Positions 1-15,000 are shown, numbered from the stretch's first letter. The stretch is DNA of 64,000 nucleotides from Endozoicomonas euniceicola (GCF_025562755.1 NZ_CP103300.1:186001-250000); one strand, 5' to 3'. Notes: a model not told the origin generated them from the sequence alone. A program made the numbers and translations.

Positions 1-3000
1 GCAAATACTGATATCGCCCTGGTCGACACCTCACAGGACGAACAACTGGCAGAATTCCAGCAGCAATACGTCAACGCCCGCCGCGAAGAGGCCAAGGCCG
101 GGCTAAAAACACGAAAGGGCTACCACAGCCTGATTGCCCTGGATAACACCTCGTTTACGCTGGCCAATAACATAGCAAGGGCAGCAGGTGATGAAAAAAC
201 CAGAGCTTTTCTGCTGAAAGCCACTCCCTCATGCGGTTTGATTGTGTTCAATTCTGAACCCCGGGTTGAATATGCCATAGCGGCAGGCCCTGATAACCCG
301 GTCACCCTGGTTGGTCGCGGTGAAAGCCTGAATGCCGGACAAATTGCTAACCTGATCACTGAACTCACGCCAGAAAGTAAGATCACACAGCTGACGTTAA
401 CCGGAATGACGGTTGACAGTTTGCAGGAGGGCAGCAACAGCCACAATGAAATAAAGCGCTTTATTGCCAACCACGATGACGGAGTTCAGGTCGATACACT
501 GGTGATCGAGCCTCTAGATACAGGATCGGAACCCCTCACACAACTGGCACAGCGTATTAAAAAACTTCTGTCAGGTATTACCCCTTCCATCAAAAGTATC
601 ATTTTGCGGTGTGAGAACAATGAGGGCACCAGTTCATCAACACTGGATCAGAATAGAAAGATTGCGATTAAAGTCCTGACGTCTGACCAAAATCAGCAAC
701 AGCCGGTGAGAGCTGTCAGATCAAGGTTTGCTCCGAAAATTATTCATTTCTCAGCTATAGCTCCATTATCCCCAGAGCGTCTTGAATACATTAAGATATG
801 GGCCAGAGTAAATACGAACTACCAGATAAAACTGTGGTTCAGTGAAGAATACTCTATCGATAAGTTTATCTACCTGGTTAATTTTGAAAACCTCAGACAA
901 GTTCAGCGCTTTGAATGGGACTATAGGTCATCCTTAATAGATGGAGATACTGAAATATGGAACCAAATAGATTTGCACAAAAGTCAAAAGCCGCAATATA
1001 AATCCTATCGAAATCACGTAGCAGAAATAATTTCCGATGAATACAGGCAACAATATCAATCTTTTCTAGCTGAGTTGGATCAATTTAAGCAGGAAGCAAA
1101 ATCAGTTAGCAACATCCAGCTCATTGAGTTCAACCCATCGTCTGACATCTATGAGTCATTGATGGTTAAGAGCAGTCTCAACAAAAGTGATTCAGGTCTT
1201 GCTGAATACCTTATTGGCTTAAAGTCATTAGAAAATGAGGGCGGCTTATATCTTGCCTCAACCATTTTACCTAAAATAAATGAAGTACTTTTTTCTAAAC
1301 GACCAAACTCCGATAGTAATTCCCCCAACAATCAAAAAATAAACACTGAGGAGCTAGAACTACTTAAATTAAAACTTGTATTAAATAAGCTTTCTTCTTC
1401 TAAAGAAATAAAAATTCCAGTCACAACTATTGACCCTGACGAATTTAAGTCTATACCCGCTGAAACATTAAACAACATCAAGGCGACTATCGACGGAGTA
1501 GACACTGAAAACATTCTTTCCCGTTTTTTCAGTGCCCTCGGAAACATTCCTGTCAAGAAAGATCAAGTGCTATTAGGTGAAAAAATAACCACATCCCTGA
1601 ACAAGCCCGTTGTCCTAGTAGCAAAGCCTAAGTCTATGCTGATCAGGTCAGCACTAGAAGACCTTAATCTAATATTCAGTTCGTCTTATACAGAGACATC
1701 TACCGGGCTAAAAATAAATAACAAGGAAGCAGTTAATTCAATTCTGAAAAATTATTATCACACAAAAAAAACTCCTGTCAAAGAAAGTGAAATTGAAAAC
1801 ATAGTTGACAGTTCGTTCTCCGTAGCATTCCATCCATATAACAATTACAAAATTAACTCAAAATTATTTGGTATTGGTGCTCTGAAGCGAGTTGCAGAAA
1901 TGCGTAAGGCATCTGCAAAAAACTTTCAGCTAAGTGATTTTAAGCAGTATTTTGCTGATACCCCAGAGCAGAAAAAAATAATCAAATCCTATGACTATAA
2001 CAAGTATGATATTTTTGAAAGAGCCAGCTACGACAGTTTGATCGTTATATTTATAGGGCCTGTCAATAATATATCTAGTAACATTGAATCATACTACCTA
2101 AACAAACGTATACCAGGAAGAAGCGTTTTATTAAGCTACGATGAAACTGAACACAAGCTGGCCGCAGAAATGGACAGCCTTCCTTCCTACATTGGCGAGA
2201 ACACAAAAATCACTGTTTTGGGTCACGGTTCCAATGATAATGTGGAGCTGAAAGATATAGTTCTTGGAGGTCTTTCACCAGAGCGGCTTGCCAGCGTTTT
2301 AAAAAAAATTATTCCTGATGGCATAATGATAAAAAAATTATCCCTGATTGCCTGCTCTATTGCCAGAGGTGTCACTGGGAGAGTTGGAGAACTCACTGCT
2401 GATCAATCATTTTTCATTCCTGAGCTATTAAGAAAGATGGCTCAGAAAAATATATTTACAAAAGAGGCCACTGGTAGCAACCGCCCCTTATCATTTGACT
2501 CTTTTTCAAAAAAGAAATTCGAATTCAAATGGACAAATCCAAAATCTACGCCTTCTAACCAGGAAGATACTATAGATGTAATAAAGCCTGAGTTAACAAA
2601 ATATTCTTTCAGGCTTGGCAATGATGGCGAAACGGTTTATTTCAATTCCAGTCCGGGTATTGCAGCTTACAGGCCAAGTGCAGAAATCATTGTTAAGGGC
2701 CTTGATCACGATAATAGATACCCTCGCTTCTTGCTCAAAAACCGGGATTCAGAATATTTTGGTGGTGAAAATTACTTATACGACAACATAAGTGATTCTA
2801 TCAGACGGGGACTGACAGAGGCCATGCCGTCTGAAGCCCGCATAGTGGTTGCCAACATAGATGAGACGGTTATTCTGAAACTGCTAAAAATACTAAAACT
2901 GTCTACTGAGGCTAATTCCTATGGACAATGGCTCGCACTTATTAACACGTATCTCCCCAGAGAGTACTCAAACGTTATCAGGCAGCTTGCCCCCTTTACC

Positions 3001-6000
3001 GATGATGAAAACAAAGAAGCTGCTTTTTCGAGGATAAAGCAACGCTTTAAAAGTGATACTGTTTTTGATTTTTACATCCTCGACTATAGCTCCGCAGATG
3101 GAGCGTCAGCACTGAACTACCGCTACGGCCTTAGACCATTTGCAGAAATTGCACTTCAGGCAGAACAGCCTGCCTGTCGCTCCAGGCGGGCACCAACCAG
3201 TAAGAAGGGCTGTGATACCCGTCCCAGGGAAATTGCCCATGCCCTGGGGTTACTCTCCGGGCCAGACACTCAGCTTTACGCCGGTGCGGATACTGAGATC
3301 GCATTGATGGATACCTCCGACAACTCCCAACAGGCTTTATTACAGGTGGAGTATAACGACATCCGCCGACGGGAAGGCAAGGCTGAGGCAGCTAACCGGC
3401 GCGGCTGGCACAACTTCATCGGTACCGATGATGATTCATTTACCAGGGCGAAGGCCATGGCAGATCAGGCCGGCAATTATGCAAGGGCCTTTCTGCTCAA
3501 GCAAACGCCATCCTCCGGCTTCGTATTGCTGTCCGGGGATGGCAAGGTCAACTTTGCACTTGAGGGAGGGAGAGGTAATGGACTGACGATTGTCTGCAAT
3601 GCCTCAACCCTTACGATTGAAAACCTGACCGCAATAACATCGACTCTGGCTACCGATGGAATTATAAGTTGGCTCACTTTAGCCGGTATGGACATCAATG
3701 AGCTACAGGAAGATAGTACGGCTCTGGGTGTCATAAAATCCTTTATTACCAAAGCCGAGAGTTCCTATCCTTATAAGGTTGGTATGTTGGCCGTACAACC
3801 TGATAACAGTGAACCAGAATCAATTCAGCAGTTGGCCGGGAATTTAGAAACTCTCCCGAAAGATCGCAAAGGGGCTGCACAAATTTCGGTACGATCCACA
3901 AATGATCAGGATCCAGAGTATCGCACTGTATCAAGAAAAACTAAAAAACTGATAGAACAACCAAGAGAAATCATTTCATATCAATCGTTTTCAAATACAA
4001 CTCAGATACCCAGAAACATCAACATTGTTAAACTCGGCCCCTTGAACGTTGTCGACTTTGTGTTCACCTACATCTGGAAACTAGCTAAGTTTGAGATAGC
4101 AGAAAAGAGTATACAGCCCCTGCCAGTCACTCTGTATATTGATTCGTCCACCGTTTACCTTACGCTGCTCAATAAACACATTATGGAGTCCTGCAAAGAC
4201 CAGTTGATTCAAACCACAGGAAAACTCGACAAGAAAGAACTTGAAAAAACAGCCTTTAACAAACTAAAACAGACAATCTCCCGTATTTTACAAAGTGATG
4301 GCTCTCTGAATATTGTAAACCTTAGACAACAGGTACTTGATGAAGCGAGTAAAGAAGAATTAACAGCGGTAGAGACGCAACATCAAAAATATCTGAACGC
4401 TCTGAAACAATCAGGTATCAATGTTGTTGATATTGCTGATCCGAAAAATAACCCGTCCACGGAGAGCAGCAAGGAAAAAGGTTATAACCTCTACTCAAGA
4501 CTGGCCTATTATTTTGGCAGCAGAGAAATGGCCGAGAGGGCTGTTCGTTCCTATCTTGTTGTCAATAAAGGCGGCCTCACTATTCAATCGGGAGTGCTGC
4601 CCTCTTTGGATACTAACAAATTGAAAGATCATGTAGGGCATTCTCTGAAAGCTCCTTATATTAATCGCTCAACAGGTGCATCCCTGGTCAGACTGATCGC
4701 TAACATTTTTTCACACAACGGTGTTATTCCAACTTTAAACGAGAATGACAAAAAAACCCTTGAGTTCTATCAAACACCCAATTCCAGAAGTGATTACGAT
4801 CTGACGGAAAATTTTTTCAAGATAAAAGCTTCTTCAGCCATTAGAGAAAAACAAGCGAATACAGTCCAAGATCTATTTAATGTGTTTCACTTAAAACAAG
4901 TTGAAAAAAGTATACATTATGGCAACAAAAAAGGGTTGTTAATGCCACTTTACGTTCTGGAAAATTCTCTGAACACCAATAAAATTGATTTCACCATAAA
5001 AAATTCAGGTGTCACCGTTTCTATTCCCGGGGCAACAATAAAAAAGTCAGTTATCTCCAGCCAGCTGGATTTTCTGGAAACGTTATTTGATGGCACAAAA
5101 AGTGATGAGCAGCTAGCTGAATGGTTGAGCGCAAAGTCCCAAAGTCAGGAAGCTGAAAAAAACTATATTGACCAGTACTCTCAGGCTTGTCTTATGCGCC
5201 TTATTCAGAGCGGCCCTTACGGAACGCCTGTTAACCAGATAGACTTCCTCGGTAAACTATTATCACGATCTGCCAACAAAAACGAAGGCAGCATTACCAG
5301 AGGTTTACACCCCTCGTTAAGTAAACATAGATTTCTGTATTATGACTACAACAATCAGTCACCTGAGGCACTCGCCCATTCCACAGCCCAACCAACAAAA
5401 AACAAAATTATCCTACTGATTGATCAACACCCTGAGGCTGTTACAGACGCCTGGGAAGAGTTCCAAAAATCCCCCCAGGGGGTCACTGTTTATACACCTG
5501 TATACCTTAAGAAAAAAATCGATGACAGATTTCAATCCATCTACGGCTACCACCTCCACAGCGGAATACCATTTACACCGAATACAGAAACAGAGTTTAC
5601 AGTGTTCTTCGACTACTCCAGTAGTACCCGTGAACATATTGACCTGATCAAAGAAGCCATTATTAAATTTGCCGAAAACATAATCAATATTAATAATACA
5701 CCGGAGGCAACCTATTCAACCAGACTGATAATCAAAAACCTCACGTTAAAAATAAAAAACTATCTAACTGAAGATCCCAGAGAGATTTTAAGGACTCAAT
5801 TATTCAAATTAAAAAGCCTTAAACAAGAATCAGAAACACCAGAAACATCAGAAACACCAGAAACATCAGAAACATCAGAAACATCAGAAACATCAGAAGC
5901 ATCAGATTCCCCTATAAGATTTCAAACGATTAACGGCGCTATAGTAGAAAGTTACACTGACGATATTTCCCGGGAAAATGTTAGTGAATCTTCAGAATCA

Positions 6001-9000
6001 ACCAGCACAATCAATAAAAAAATCCAGTTACTACTACCCAGCCAAACCGGGTCAGCGCCTGAGGAGCTAGTCCTGCAAACCAGCATCAATAGCAATGGAA
6101 GCATTGATATTGAAATGCCTGATAATGCTCATGCCCTCAGCGAGCTTATGCTGTTTAATTTTGATAGCTTGAAAGTAAACAGTATTACTATTCGTAGTAG
6201 AAATGATGAAACATTGAAAAGTTTTAAATCCGCCTTTTCAACAGCTACCATCCTACATATCCATTCTAAGTTAATAGATGTGTTCAGAAAAAACTTTAAC
6301 ACTGAAGAACTTTCTTCTGTAAAAATACTCAATGAGGAAGTCTATAAGTCCGGAGTCGGTTCATTTTATTATTTCTTTTCCACGGAGGAGGGGAAAAAAA
6401 TAGCATCTAGTATTCAGTATGCAACTAGCGATGGTCAGAGCCTCACCCGCGGAGATTATGCTGAAAAGCCCCGTCTTATGCCACAGAGCCGTCAACCTTT
6501 CGAAAAAAACCTGAGGATTACCGTTAACCCGGATGGAAGCCTCAATCTCAAGGTAGTTGCTGACGTATATGGCCTGAAAGAATTAATGTTATTCAAACTG
6601 TACGAACATGAGATACATTCCATCGAAGCCTATTCTGACAACCTTCAAGGTTGGAAGGGATTTAAATTAGCCCTTGAAATTGCCATAGATAGCACAGAAC
6701 CCACTGTTTTTTTCAGATCCTTAAAAAACTCATTCGATATGACAGAAATAGAGGTACTTCAAAAACAACAAAGACTACACCGCAAATACAAATATAACGA
6801 ATCTACCAGTAAATTCAGAATTTTTTTCAAGTCAGAAAAGGGGAATACCCTGCTTAATACGCTGACTCAAATACAGAATGCAGGCCGAAGCCAGTCACCT
6901 GAAAGCTTTCTGGAACAACGACCAAATTTATCCCAGACAGACCTGACTGGTCAGGGAGGCAACCTCAGGTTTTCTACCAATGGCGATGGTAGCCAGAATA
7001 TCATATTAACTGCCAGTGCCCCGGCACTGGTGGAACTAATCCGTGAAAAACTATTGAGCAATCCCATAAGGCAAATAACGATACAGAGCGATAACGATGC
7101 CGAACGACTGGCGTTTAAATACGCTTTTATTATTGCCCTGAAAGTAGAAACCCGTGGAAGCCTGACGAATCTTCTGAGTTATGTTTTTGATGAAAAAGAA
7201 CTGGCACCTTTCTATAATTTGTCCGTCTATAATTACAGGCTCCAAAGCTTAAATTTCTATTCTTTCTTTCAATCTCCTCCAGGCCGTGAAATCAGTGCAG
7301 CTATCTTGGAATCCTTACCCAAAGAACCAACAATGGTTCCTGCCATTCCCCGTAGCCCCCAGCCTGTTCCAGCCTCTGATGAACAACTTCCGTTGATTAC
7401 TTTAACAACAGAGGAATTTGCTACTTTTGACTCTGCTCATCCAGACAACCCTGACCCGGCTGACAGTCAAACTGCAGATCAACCCCTCTCCCTGACACAG
7501 GGCGACACCGAAACCGGTGACACCGAAACCAGCGATACCGAAACCAGCGATACCGAAACCAGTGACGCCGATGAGAAAGCCCCCCCAAAAAAGAAAGCCC
7601 GCTTAAGCACTCATTCGCTCAATAACCTGGCAGGCAGTCAAACCTCTGGCACTGAGAACAGAGCCCCTCAACCTTCTTCTATCATGGACTGGTCCAGCCC
7701 TCAGGCACTTTTCATACCCCCACGCACTGCCCCGGAACAAAGGGCAGACCGTAACCAGAATGATCAGCCCTGGAATAACTACCGGCAAAATACACTTCGT
7801 CCACCATCAAGCTTCCTTAACACCCCTCCCAGTATCAGCAGTGCATTTTCAGACCTGAGGAAAGAAATACCCAAACTTAAGGCTGCTGTTGAAAACCAAT
7901 GGCACACAGACAGACCTGAAATTGATGGTCACTCGCCCGAGACCCTCAACAGCACACTTATCCATGTGCATAACCTCATCGACAAAGAAGGTAAAAACAT
8001 CTGGCTGATGCTGGGTAGCGAGAAACAGATCTTGAAGGATACTGTTGCCGTAATCGCATCCCAGGCTACCGATGTCACCTTCCAGGCCAGGGCTACCTTA
8101 CTGGGATACAAAATCGATAACCTGAACAACCTTGAAAACCAGTATCATCAGCAGCAGGAGGTACTGACCAGAGAAGTACTCGGTATTTCCGGGGCGAGCT
8201 GCTCTTCTTCCGGACGATCAAGGCGCGATACGGGCTGCATAAAACCTGACCCGGTAGTTTTGAAGAGAAAAATCAATCGTTTCGTCAACTGGTTGCTGCG
8301 CCGCTCCGACAATCCCAGAACCATTATCACTCTCCCGGGCACGAATTATCCCGGCCTGGACATCGGTGCCGTCCCCACCCGGCCTGACTCTCTTCTTGCC
8401 AGGATTCAGGCCCGGCTGAAAGCCATAAGAAACCAGAAAGCCGATAGTCAACTCAGCAACAAACCAGTGCGCGGCTTCCATACCACCATCGCCCTTGACG
8501 AGGACAGCTGGCTGGCCGCGCAGCAACAGAACAGGCATCGCCCGGGGACAGAAACCCTGCTCTACAAACCCGCCCGGGGTATACTGCTGTCGCCGTATGG
8601 TGGAACGGTTACCCGCATTCCCGGAGGCGCTTATAACAGCCTGTCGTTTGTGGGTAAACTCGGTGAGGCCAGCTCAACAGAACCATCGGCAGTGAACCGC
8701 CTGAATAGCTTTGTCAGCCAGTTCTGCCATCAGGAATCCATCGGTTCAGTGTTGCTGCAAAACACAGACGGCGACCATGACGCCTTTAAAGCCTTCATCA
8801 AGACCTTCACCAAACGCCCCGAGGGCAGCTTCAGCCGCATTGGCAGTTTCAGGTTTAAATCCGCCAATGAAAAAAATGCCCCTGAGTTCATCCTCCGGGC
8901 TCACGAAAGCACTGTGCTGAGATTGACCTCCCCCCGTCCCGAAGGCACGACACACCCTCGCCTTGATCCGGTGGCCTACCATCGGCTGGAGCAAGTGATT

Positions 9001-12000
9001 CGACTCAATGGCCTGAAAAACAAGGTCACTCCTCCCGACCTGCCGCTTGTGCGACAAACCGGTCAGCTAATAACTCCCAATCCAGCCAGTCAGCTGGCTG
9101 AAAAGCGGATAAAAGCAGAGGCTCTGGCTCTGGCTTTTACTGATGTAATGTCGTCTATCTACGCAGACCATAACCTCAGCGACGATTACATCCCGATACT
9201 GGATACCCTGAAAAAAACGGATCAGGGCTGGAGTATGGACTTTGTTCATCCGACGACCAGGGATGTTCAGCCGACCTCCTTTACATCCGACGTTCCCTTT
9301 GCTGTGAAAAAAAGCTTTGGCCAGACCAAAGCCAGCAAGGCCATGGGATCCTTCTCACGGAATATCAAAAAGCTGGTTCGACCAAACAGCAGCACACAAA
9401 AAGGGCTTGCCCTGGTCTCTGTGGCGGATACTGCCCAAATGGTAGCCGCATGGGCTAGGGCTGAAACCATTCTGGACACCATCGACAAACTGCCCTGGAT
9501 GAGCGACTCCGTCCACAGGTCGTTGCAGGCCCAGGCGTTTATCAACCTGGGATTAGGCGCTATCGAAGCCATTGAGCTGGTTCAGGACCTGGCAGAGTTG
9601 AGCAAAACCAAAACCCTCAAGCCACTGGCAAAACCGGGGAGTAACCTGCAACTGTCAACGGCAGGCAGGCTTTCTGCCCTGAAAGGTGCTACAACCGGCG
9701 CCAGGACGACCATAAAAGCAACAAAATCCCTGAAAATGATCAAAGGGCTTAAAACAGCCGGTAAACTGCTCGATCCTGCGCTATCGCTGGTCAGCGCCAG
9801 CCTGACCACATACGTCTGGTCAGAAATTGATGACCCGGAAATTAAAGACCTCTACCAAAAAATGGTGATTGTGGAGTGGACCGGATTTGCGGTTTCCTTT
9901 GTCTCTTACGCTGGTCCTGTTGGCTGGGTGATTGCCGTTGCTTACAGTCTCTTTTCAATGTTCTTTGGCTTTTACCTTGAAGATGAAATGCAGAAGATCA
10001 TTGACCAGCGTACACGGGAAGCTATTGCCGAAGTTAACAAGTTTTTCAAAGTTATTTACGAGCAGCTGGATCCAAAGTATTTTCTAAAAAGTCCAATAAC
10101 CACTAGAAAACTCATTAACCTGGTCAAGACTGCTACAGAAGAAATCGGCATGCGGCTTGGTTTCCGGGAAATTGACCTGATAAGCAAGACGCTTAAGATG
10201 ACCCGGTTCATGGTGGACACCTATGACTTCGAAGCATTTATCTCAAGCCATGGCGGACTTTACTCGAATGATAAAACCTCATCCAGCTTCACCAGGCGTG
10301 AAAAAGCGGATCTGATTTCAGCTTACCTTAAATCCGCCTGTAAAGCGGGCGGTCGGCTGGAGAAATATGACTGTCAGGATGGCTCTTTCAATGTGGACGC
10401 CTTCTTAAAGGACGCGTCAACCATTGTTATGCCTGTCATGCCTGATCAACAAATTGACCTGAGTTATATAGACAGCTCGGTCACCGGGTCAGACACTCTG
10501 GAAGTCAAAAAGCTGTTTCAGGAGGCCGGGAAAACCAATTCAAAAATAAGCTTTAATCCCAGGGCTTCAGTGAATTACGCTGAAAGAACGGGTAGCCCTC
10601 ATGGGGGGTCAAGCACCGATTATGAAACAAAAACCTATCAAAAAGTTCTGGTGGGTATCGATAATCACAAATACCTGAAAACCAACACGACCCTTCGCCT
10701 GGATGATAAAAGCTACCAACTTGCTTTTCCTTATTCCAGGGATTTGGCTGGAAAAGTGGACTACCACGTTTCGGTACCCGCTAGCAGCAAGGCCATTCAA
10801 ACTCTCACCTTCTTCCCTGCGCCAACCCGGGAAAGCCCCGGAAAGAATTCACGCAATCCTGTGCTCGCAACGATATCGAAGTTATTGAGGCGCCTTTCTA
10901 ACTCAGGAAAGACAAAAGAAGAGGCCCCGACAACCGTCAGACACCTATGGGTCAATAATCCCCAAAACACAACAGCCCAATGGTTTATCCGTCCTCCAAA
11001 CCGCGAGAATACCTACCACTGCTCAGAGAATCAAAATGAAGAAGGCACTAACTGCAAGGTTCATTTTGACCCGGCCGCAGGCCAGCTCACCGTCGAGTTG
11101 ACCGGGGACATTCCCCCGGCAGAGGCGGGTGAACAAACCACCCGGCTTACCAACAAAATTGTATTTACCGGATACTGGCCAGGCGCTGACGCGGATCAGC
11201 AATATCGAATCAACATTGTTGATGAACGGGCACTACTGACCATCAGCCCGCATTTCGCCCCGCCCACCATCCAGCGTGATATCGCTGAATTAAAACCGCT
11301 CCTGACCAGCAAAGAGAGCTGGCAGCAGGGAATAGCCAAGCTTGGCGAAATGATTTTAGGTTCCGGCCTTGTTAAACCATTCCTGCGACCTGAGGGTCGT
11401 CGCCAGCGATTCGATGCCAATACACTGTTCGCAAAAGTATCAGAAAAGGTGGATGATTACTCGAAATCCACCTATGTCAAAGTGCAACTGCTGTACTCCA
11501 GTCGTCCCCTGACGGATTTCGCTGCACGCGTTAAAGACTACGAGCAGGTGCTTAGGCGTTTCGGACCCCTGAAACGTTTTCTGCCTGTGAAACTGCGGGA
11601 CTGCCCGGGCAGAGAATTTAGCATCTACAAGACCTCCTTTTACAAGGTTGTGACGAACTTGTCCAAAAGTGAGTTTAGCTGCTACTTCCCTGGTAGCAGT
11701 TCTGAGCTAATTCCCCTGCCAGCTAAAAACACCCCCATACAGCAGATTCGCTTTACACGAACCTCCCTGTGGTTCGACACGAAGCATAAGGTAGAGATCT
11801 TTCTGATTCTGCCAGAAGTCGCTAATGGAGACCGGGTCATCCCCATCGACGGCAGCCCGGAATACGGTTATTTTTTCTACGGCCCGAAAGCCAGAGAAGT
11901 GTACTCAGGACAAGTCGTCAATGAGTTATTCAAAAAGACCTACACCCAGCGCCAGGGTCTTTACTCCCTTTTCCAGAACTCCAATGGCTTTAACTATCCG

Positions 12001-15000
12001 GTTCAATCGTTTACCCCCATCGACAAGCCGGACACCAAAGAAGATGGCATCAACAGTTATCTGGTGACAACGGAACGGGGAGTGGCCTTCACCCTTTCAG
12101 CCAACCCACCGGGCAGTGTCCGGTCCAATGCCATATACATCAGTACCTCTCCCGGGTCACTGGATGAAGCCTTCGGTCAATTACATCAACACAGAGGCAT
12201 GCTGCCCCTTTACATCAGCGACACCAAAGGCATTGATGACATCACCGCCAGTGGCTTTTACGACCCGAAAAATAAAGTAGCCATGTCCTACCTAAGCAGT
12301 CTCTTTGATTTCCCCGGTGCCCGGGAGCTGCAAACCCATTGCCAGGACAGTAAGGGAGCAAGCGGAAACTGGGGGGCCAGGTTCAATGCCACAGACGGAC
12401 TCCTGCACCTGCCACGGGATATTCCATCCAACCCGTGTATCAGCCAGACTGATGGCCGCCACTACCTGAGGCTCAATCCTGCGGTCATGGATACACTGCA
12501 CCGTGAACACATACCGCTGCACCGTTTCCGACAGGGAGAGGATGTGATTTACGTCATGCTCAGCGAGCAGTCCAAAGACCTGTACTACGCCAGAATTCAT
12601 CAGCCAGAGGCGGCCACAGAATGGGTCAAACTTCATGACGCTGCGGAGTTCACCATTATCGCGCTGGATAAGAACCATAAAAACCGCCTGAGTCGCCAGC
12701 AGGATGGCCGGTTTACTCATATCTGGTCAAAGCCGGGGGGAATGCTCACCAGTACCGACAGCGGCATGATGATAGAGATTCCTGACGAAAGCCTTGTTCG
12801 CTCTTCAAGCCTGGCCAGCTATCCCTCGTCGGAGGCTTATCAATTTGACGGCTGGGAGTTGCCTGAGAGCGGAAGAACGATCCCGCTTTCAGCTTCCCAA
12901 CCGATCCATTACCACCAACTACCGAGGGTTAATGGTGCCTACCTGAGAGGGCTGGATCTTGGGTTGATCGCTCAAAAAGTTTATCGGCAGTCCTTTAACA
13001 ACAGCAGTACAGCACCTTCTCCCCGGACCAGCGGCTCGACAACGGCAAGCCCCCTCCCCCCCTCGGGTGATTGGAGTGACGCACAGGCAAAAACATTCAT
13101 CGACAACCTCAAGGTTGAACTGACGGCTTTATTCCGCCAGTTCGAACAGTTCGGTTTTGTGGCCCCGGACCTGATCGGGCTGCCCCTGGTGACTGAATTG
13201 CAGGAAAGCCAGCTGAACTTCCTGAAACAACAGGAGTTATGGTTTGACGCCAGGGACAACACCTTGCTGACCCTGCCTGCAAATAGCGCTGTAACGTTCA
13301 GCGGAAAAGTGGCTGACGGCCTGCTGGCCACCATCAAAACGTCCGGGGGAAAACAGCCGGGGCTGTTCCGGTTCCTGCCGACCGGGGCCGGGAATGACCA
13401 CCCCTATTGTGGCAGCAACACCTTCTTCGCCAACACCTTGCCGCCAGCATTTATGGACAAAATTTCCCCAGCCTGCCGTCAGCTGAAAGAGGCTCCTGAG
13501 GGCGACTACCAGTGGAATGCGATGGACAACTTCTGGCTGGGCAACCACCGGGGATTTCTGTTTGAGATCTCTGAAAATCACCGGTTATTAATCGGCTACG
13601 ACCTGAACAGCCAGTCATTCGACCAGACAGAACCCATCAGTTACCGCTATCCGGATATGCAGGGAACCCATTTCAGTCATCGCCAAAAACACCTGGTCGA
13701 ACTGATGAAAGACGTCCTTGGGAACCAGCTGCCGAACACGACATTAGCCAGCTTCCCCCAGAATAAACTGCTGCGCCTTAAACTTGCCGACAATATGCCT
13801 GGTCAGTACACCCATACTGCCTGGTATGACTCAGGGCAAGAAAGGGCATTCATCGGTCCGGCCAGTGCTGACACCGATGCCCTGACCCTGATTGGCAGCC
13901 GGGATTCAGGCTCCAACCACACAACAGCCTGGTGCTACAACCAGGACACCCGCCAGCTATACCAGACAGCCCACTCAGGACCTTTTGAAATCGGGGAGTT
14001 CGACGAACTGTCCTTTATCGATAATGGTAAAGAACTATTGATGATCGGCACCAATGGAGACGATAACCTCATTCCGTCAAAGTTCTACATGGATACCATT
14101 TATACCGATGACGGAAGCCATGGAGTCAGGCTGCGCACTGATTTCAAGGCCAGCAACGACTTCAGCATCCTCCTGGATGGCAAGCAGGGAGCCGATCAGT
14201 TCACTGTGCTGCCCAGTGATCTGCGTTATTTCAGTCAAACCGTCATTATCCTCAACAGGGATACCGGCACCGACAAGGCCGATTCCTACAACCGAATCCA
14301 AATCCGGGCACCTTCCCATCAATTCAGAGCCCGGCGCAAGGGGTATGACCTGATATTGAAGGATCGCTTTGATCCTGACTCAGGTGACATTGTCATCGCC
14401 CAGGCCTGGTCCGACCTCGACGGGCTCTCACCCGCTCCCACCCAACTGATTTTCAGTGAAACCAGTTTCATGTCGCCTGATGACCGACGTCTCTGGCTTA
14501 GCGGGCTGAAGGATGACATTACCAAAAACCGGGAGGTACTGCTCCCGTTCGTCGTGGATAACCAAACGCTGGAGAACACCCATTACACCTTCTCGCCAAC
14601 ACCAGAAACCCCATTATTGATCGATCTTGCCGATGGTTTCAGGGCCACCCCCACCCGTTCAGGCAATCAGCTGGTCATCCACTTCAGCAAACGAGAGAAT
14701 CATGGCGGTTATAATCACGCCAGGCTGTCTATCACTCTCAAGCAAAGCCAGTTTGCCAGTGGTGATGTACTGATTCGCCAGGCTGCAGCCCATTCACCCG
14801 CAAACCGGGTGTATCGCCCCCTTCAGTTCGATGACAGCAGCGACTGTCATTTATGTACCGATGACTTGCGGCTGAAGCGGGGGCGGGCTGCCAGCCCCCG
14901 GATCGGTGAGCTCCGTTTTCGCTGCAACAAACCATATCCATTACCGGAAGGTAAAAAGTACATCAAATGCGCGGGTGAACAGGCGACAAATGCCGGTTTC

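Larger units (their letters stand above)
13..8930 (+). repeat. Three diverged IALxD modules inside the giant protein
   Basis: A module of about 150-190 residues occurs at about 13-570, 3289-3850 and 8470-8930. Shared landmarks are TDIALVDTS / TEIALMDTS / TTIALDEDS, then FLLKATPSCG / FLLKQTPSSG / LLYKPARGI. In the first two copies a matching LTLTGM / LTLAGM block follows. The third copy is the most degraded. Each module opens a new segment of the protein (two GT/C80 units, then the pore/RTX part), so the gene appears to have grown by internal duplication. Confidence 0.65.

Noticed and set aside
12292..12720. 142-residue frame on the minus strand
   Set aside because: Lies wholly inside the giant toxin frame; no ribosome site or recognisable content.
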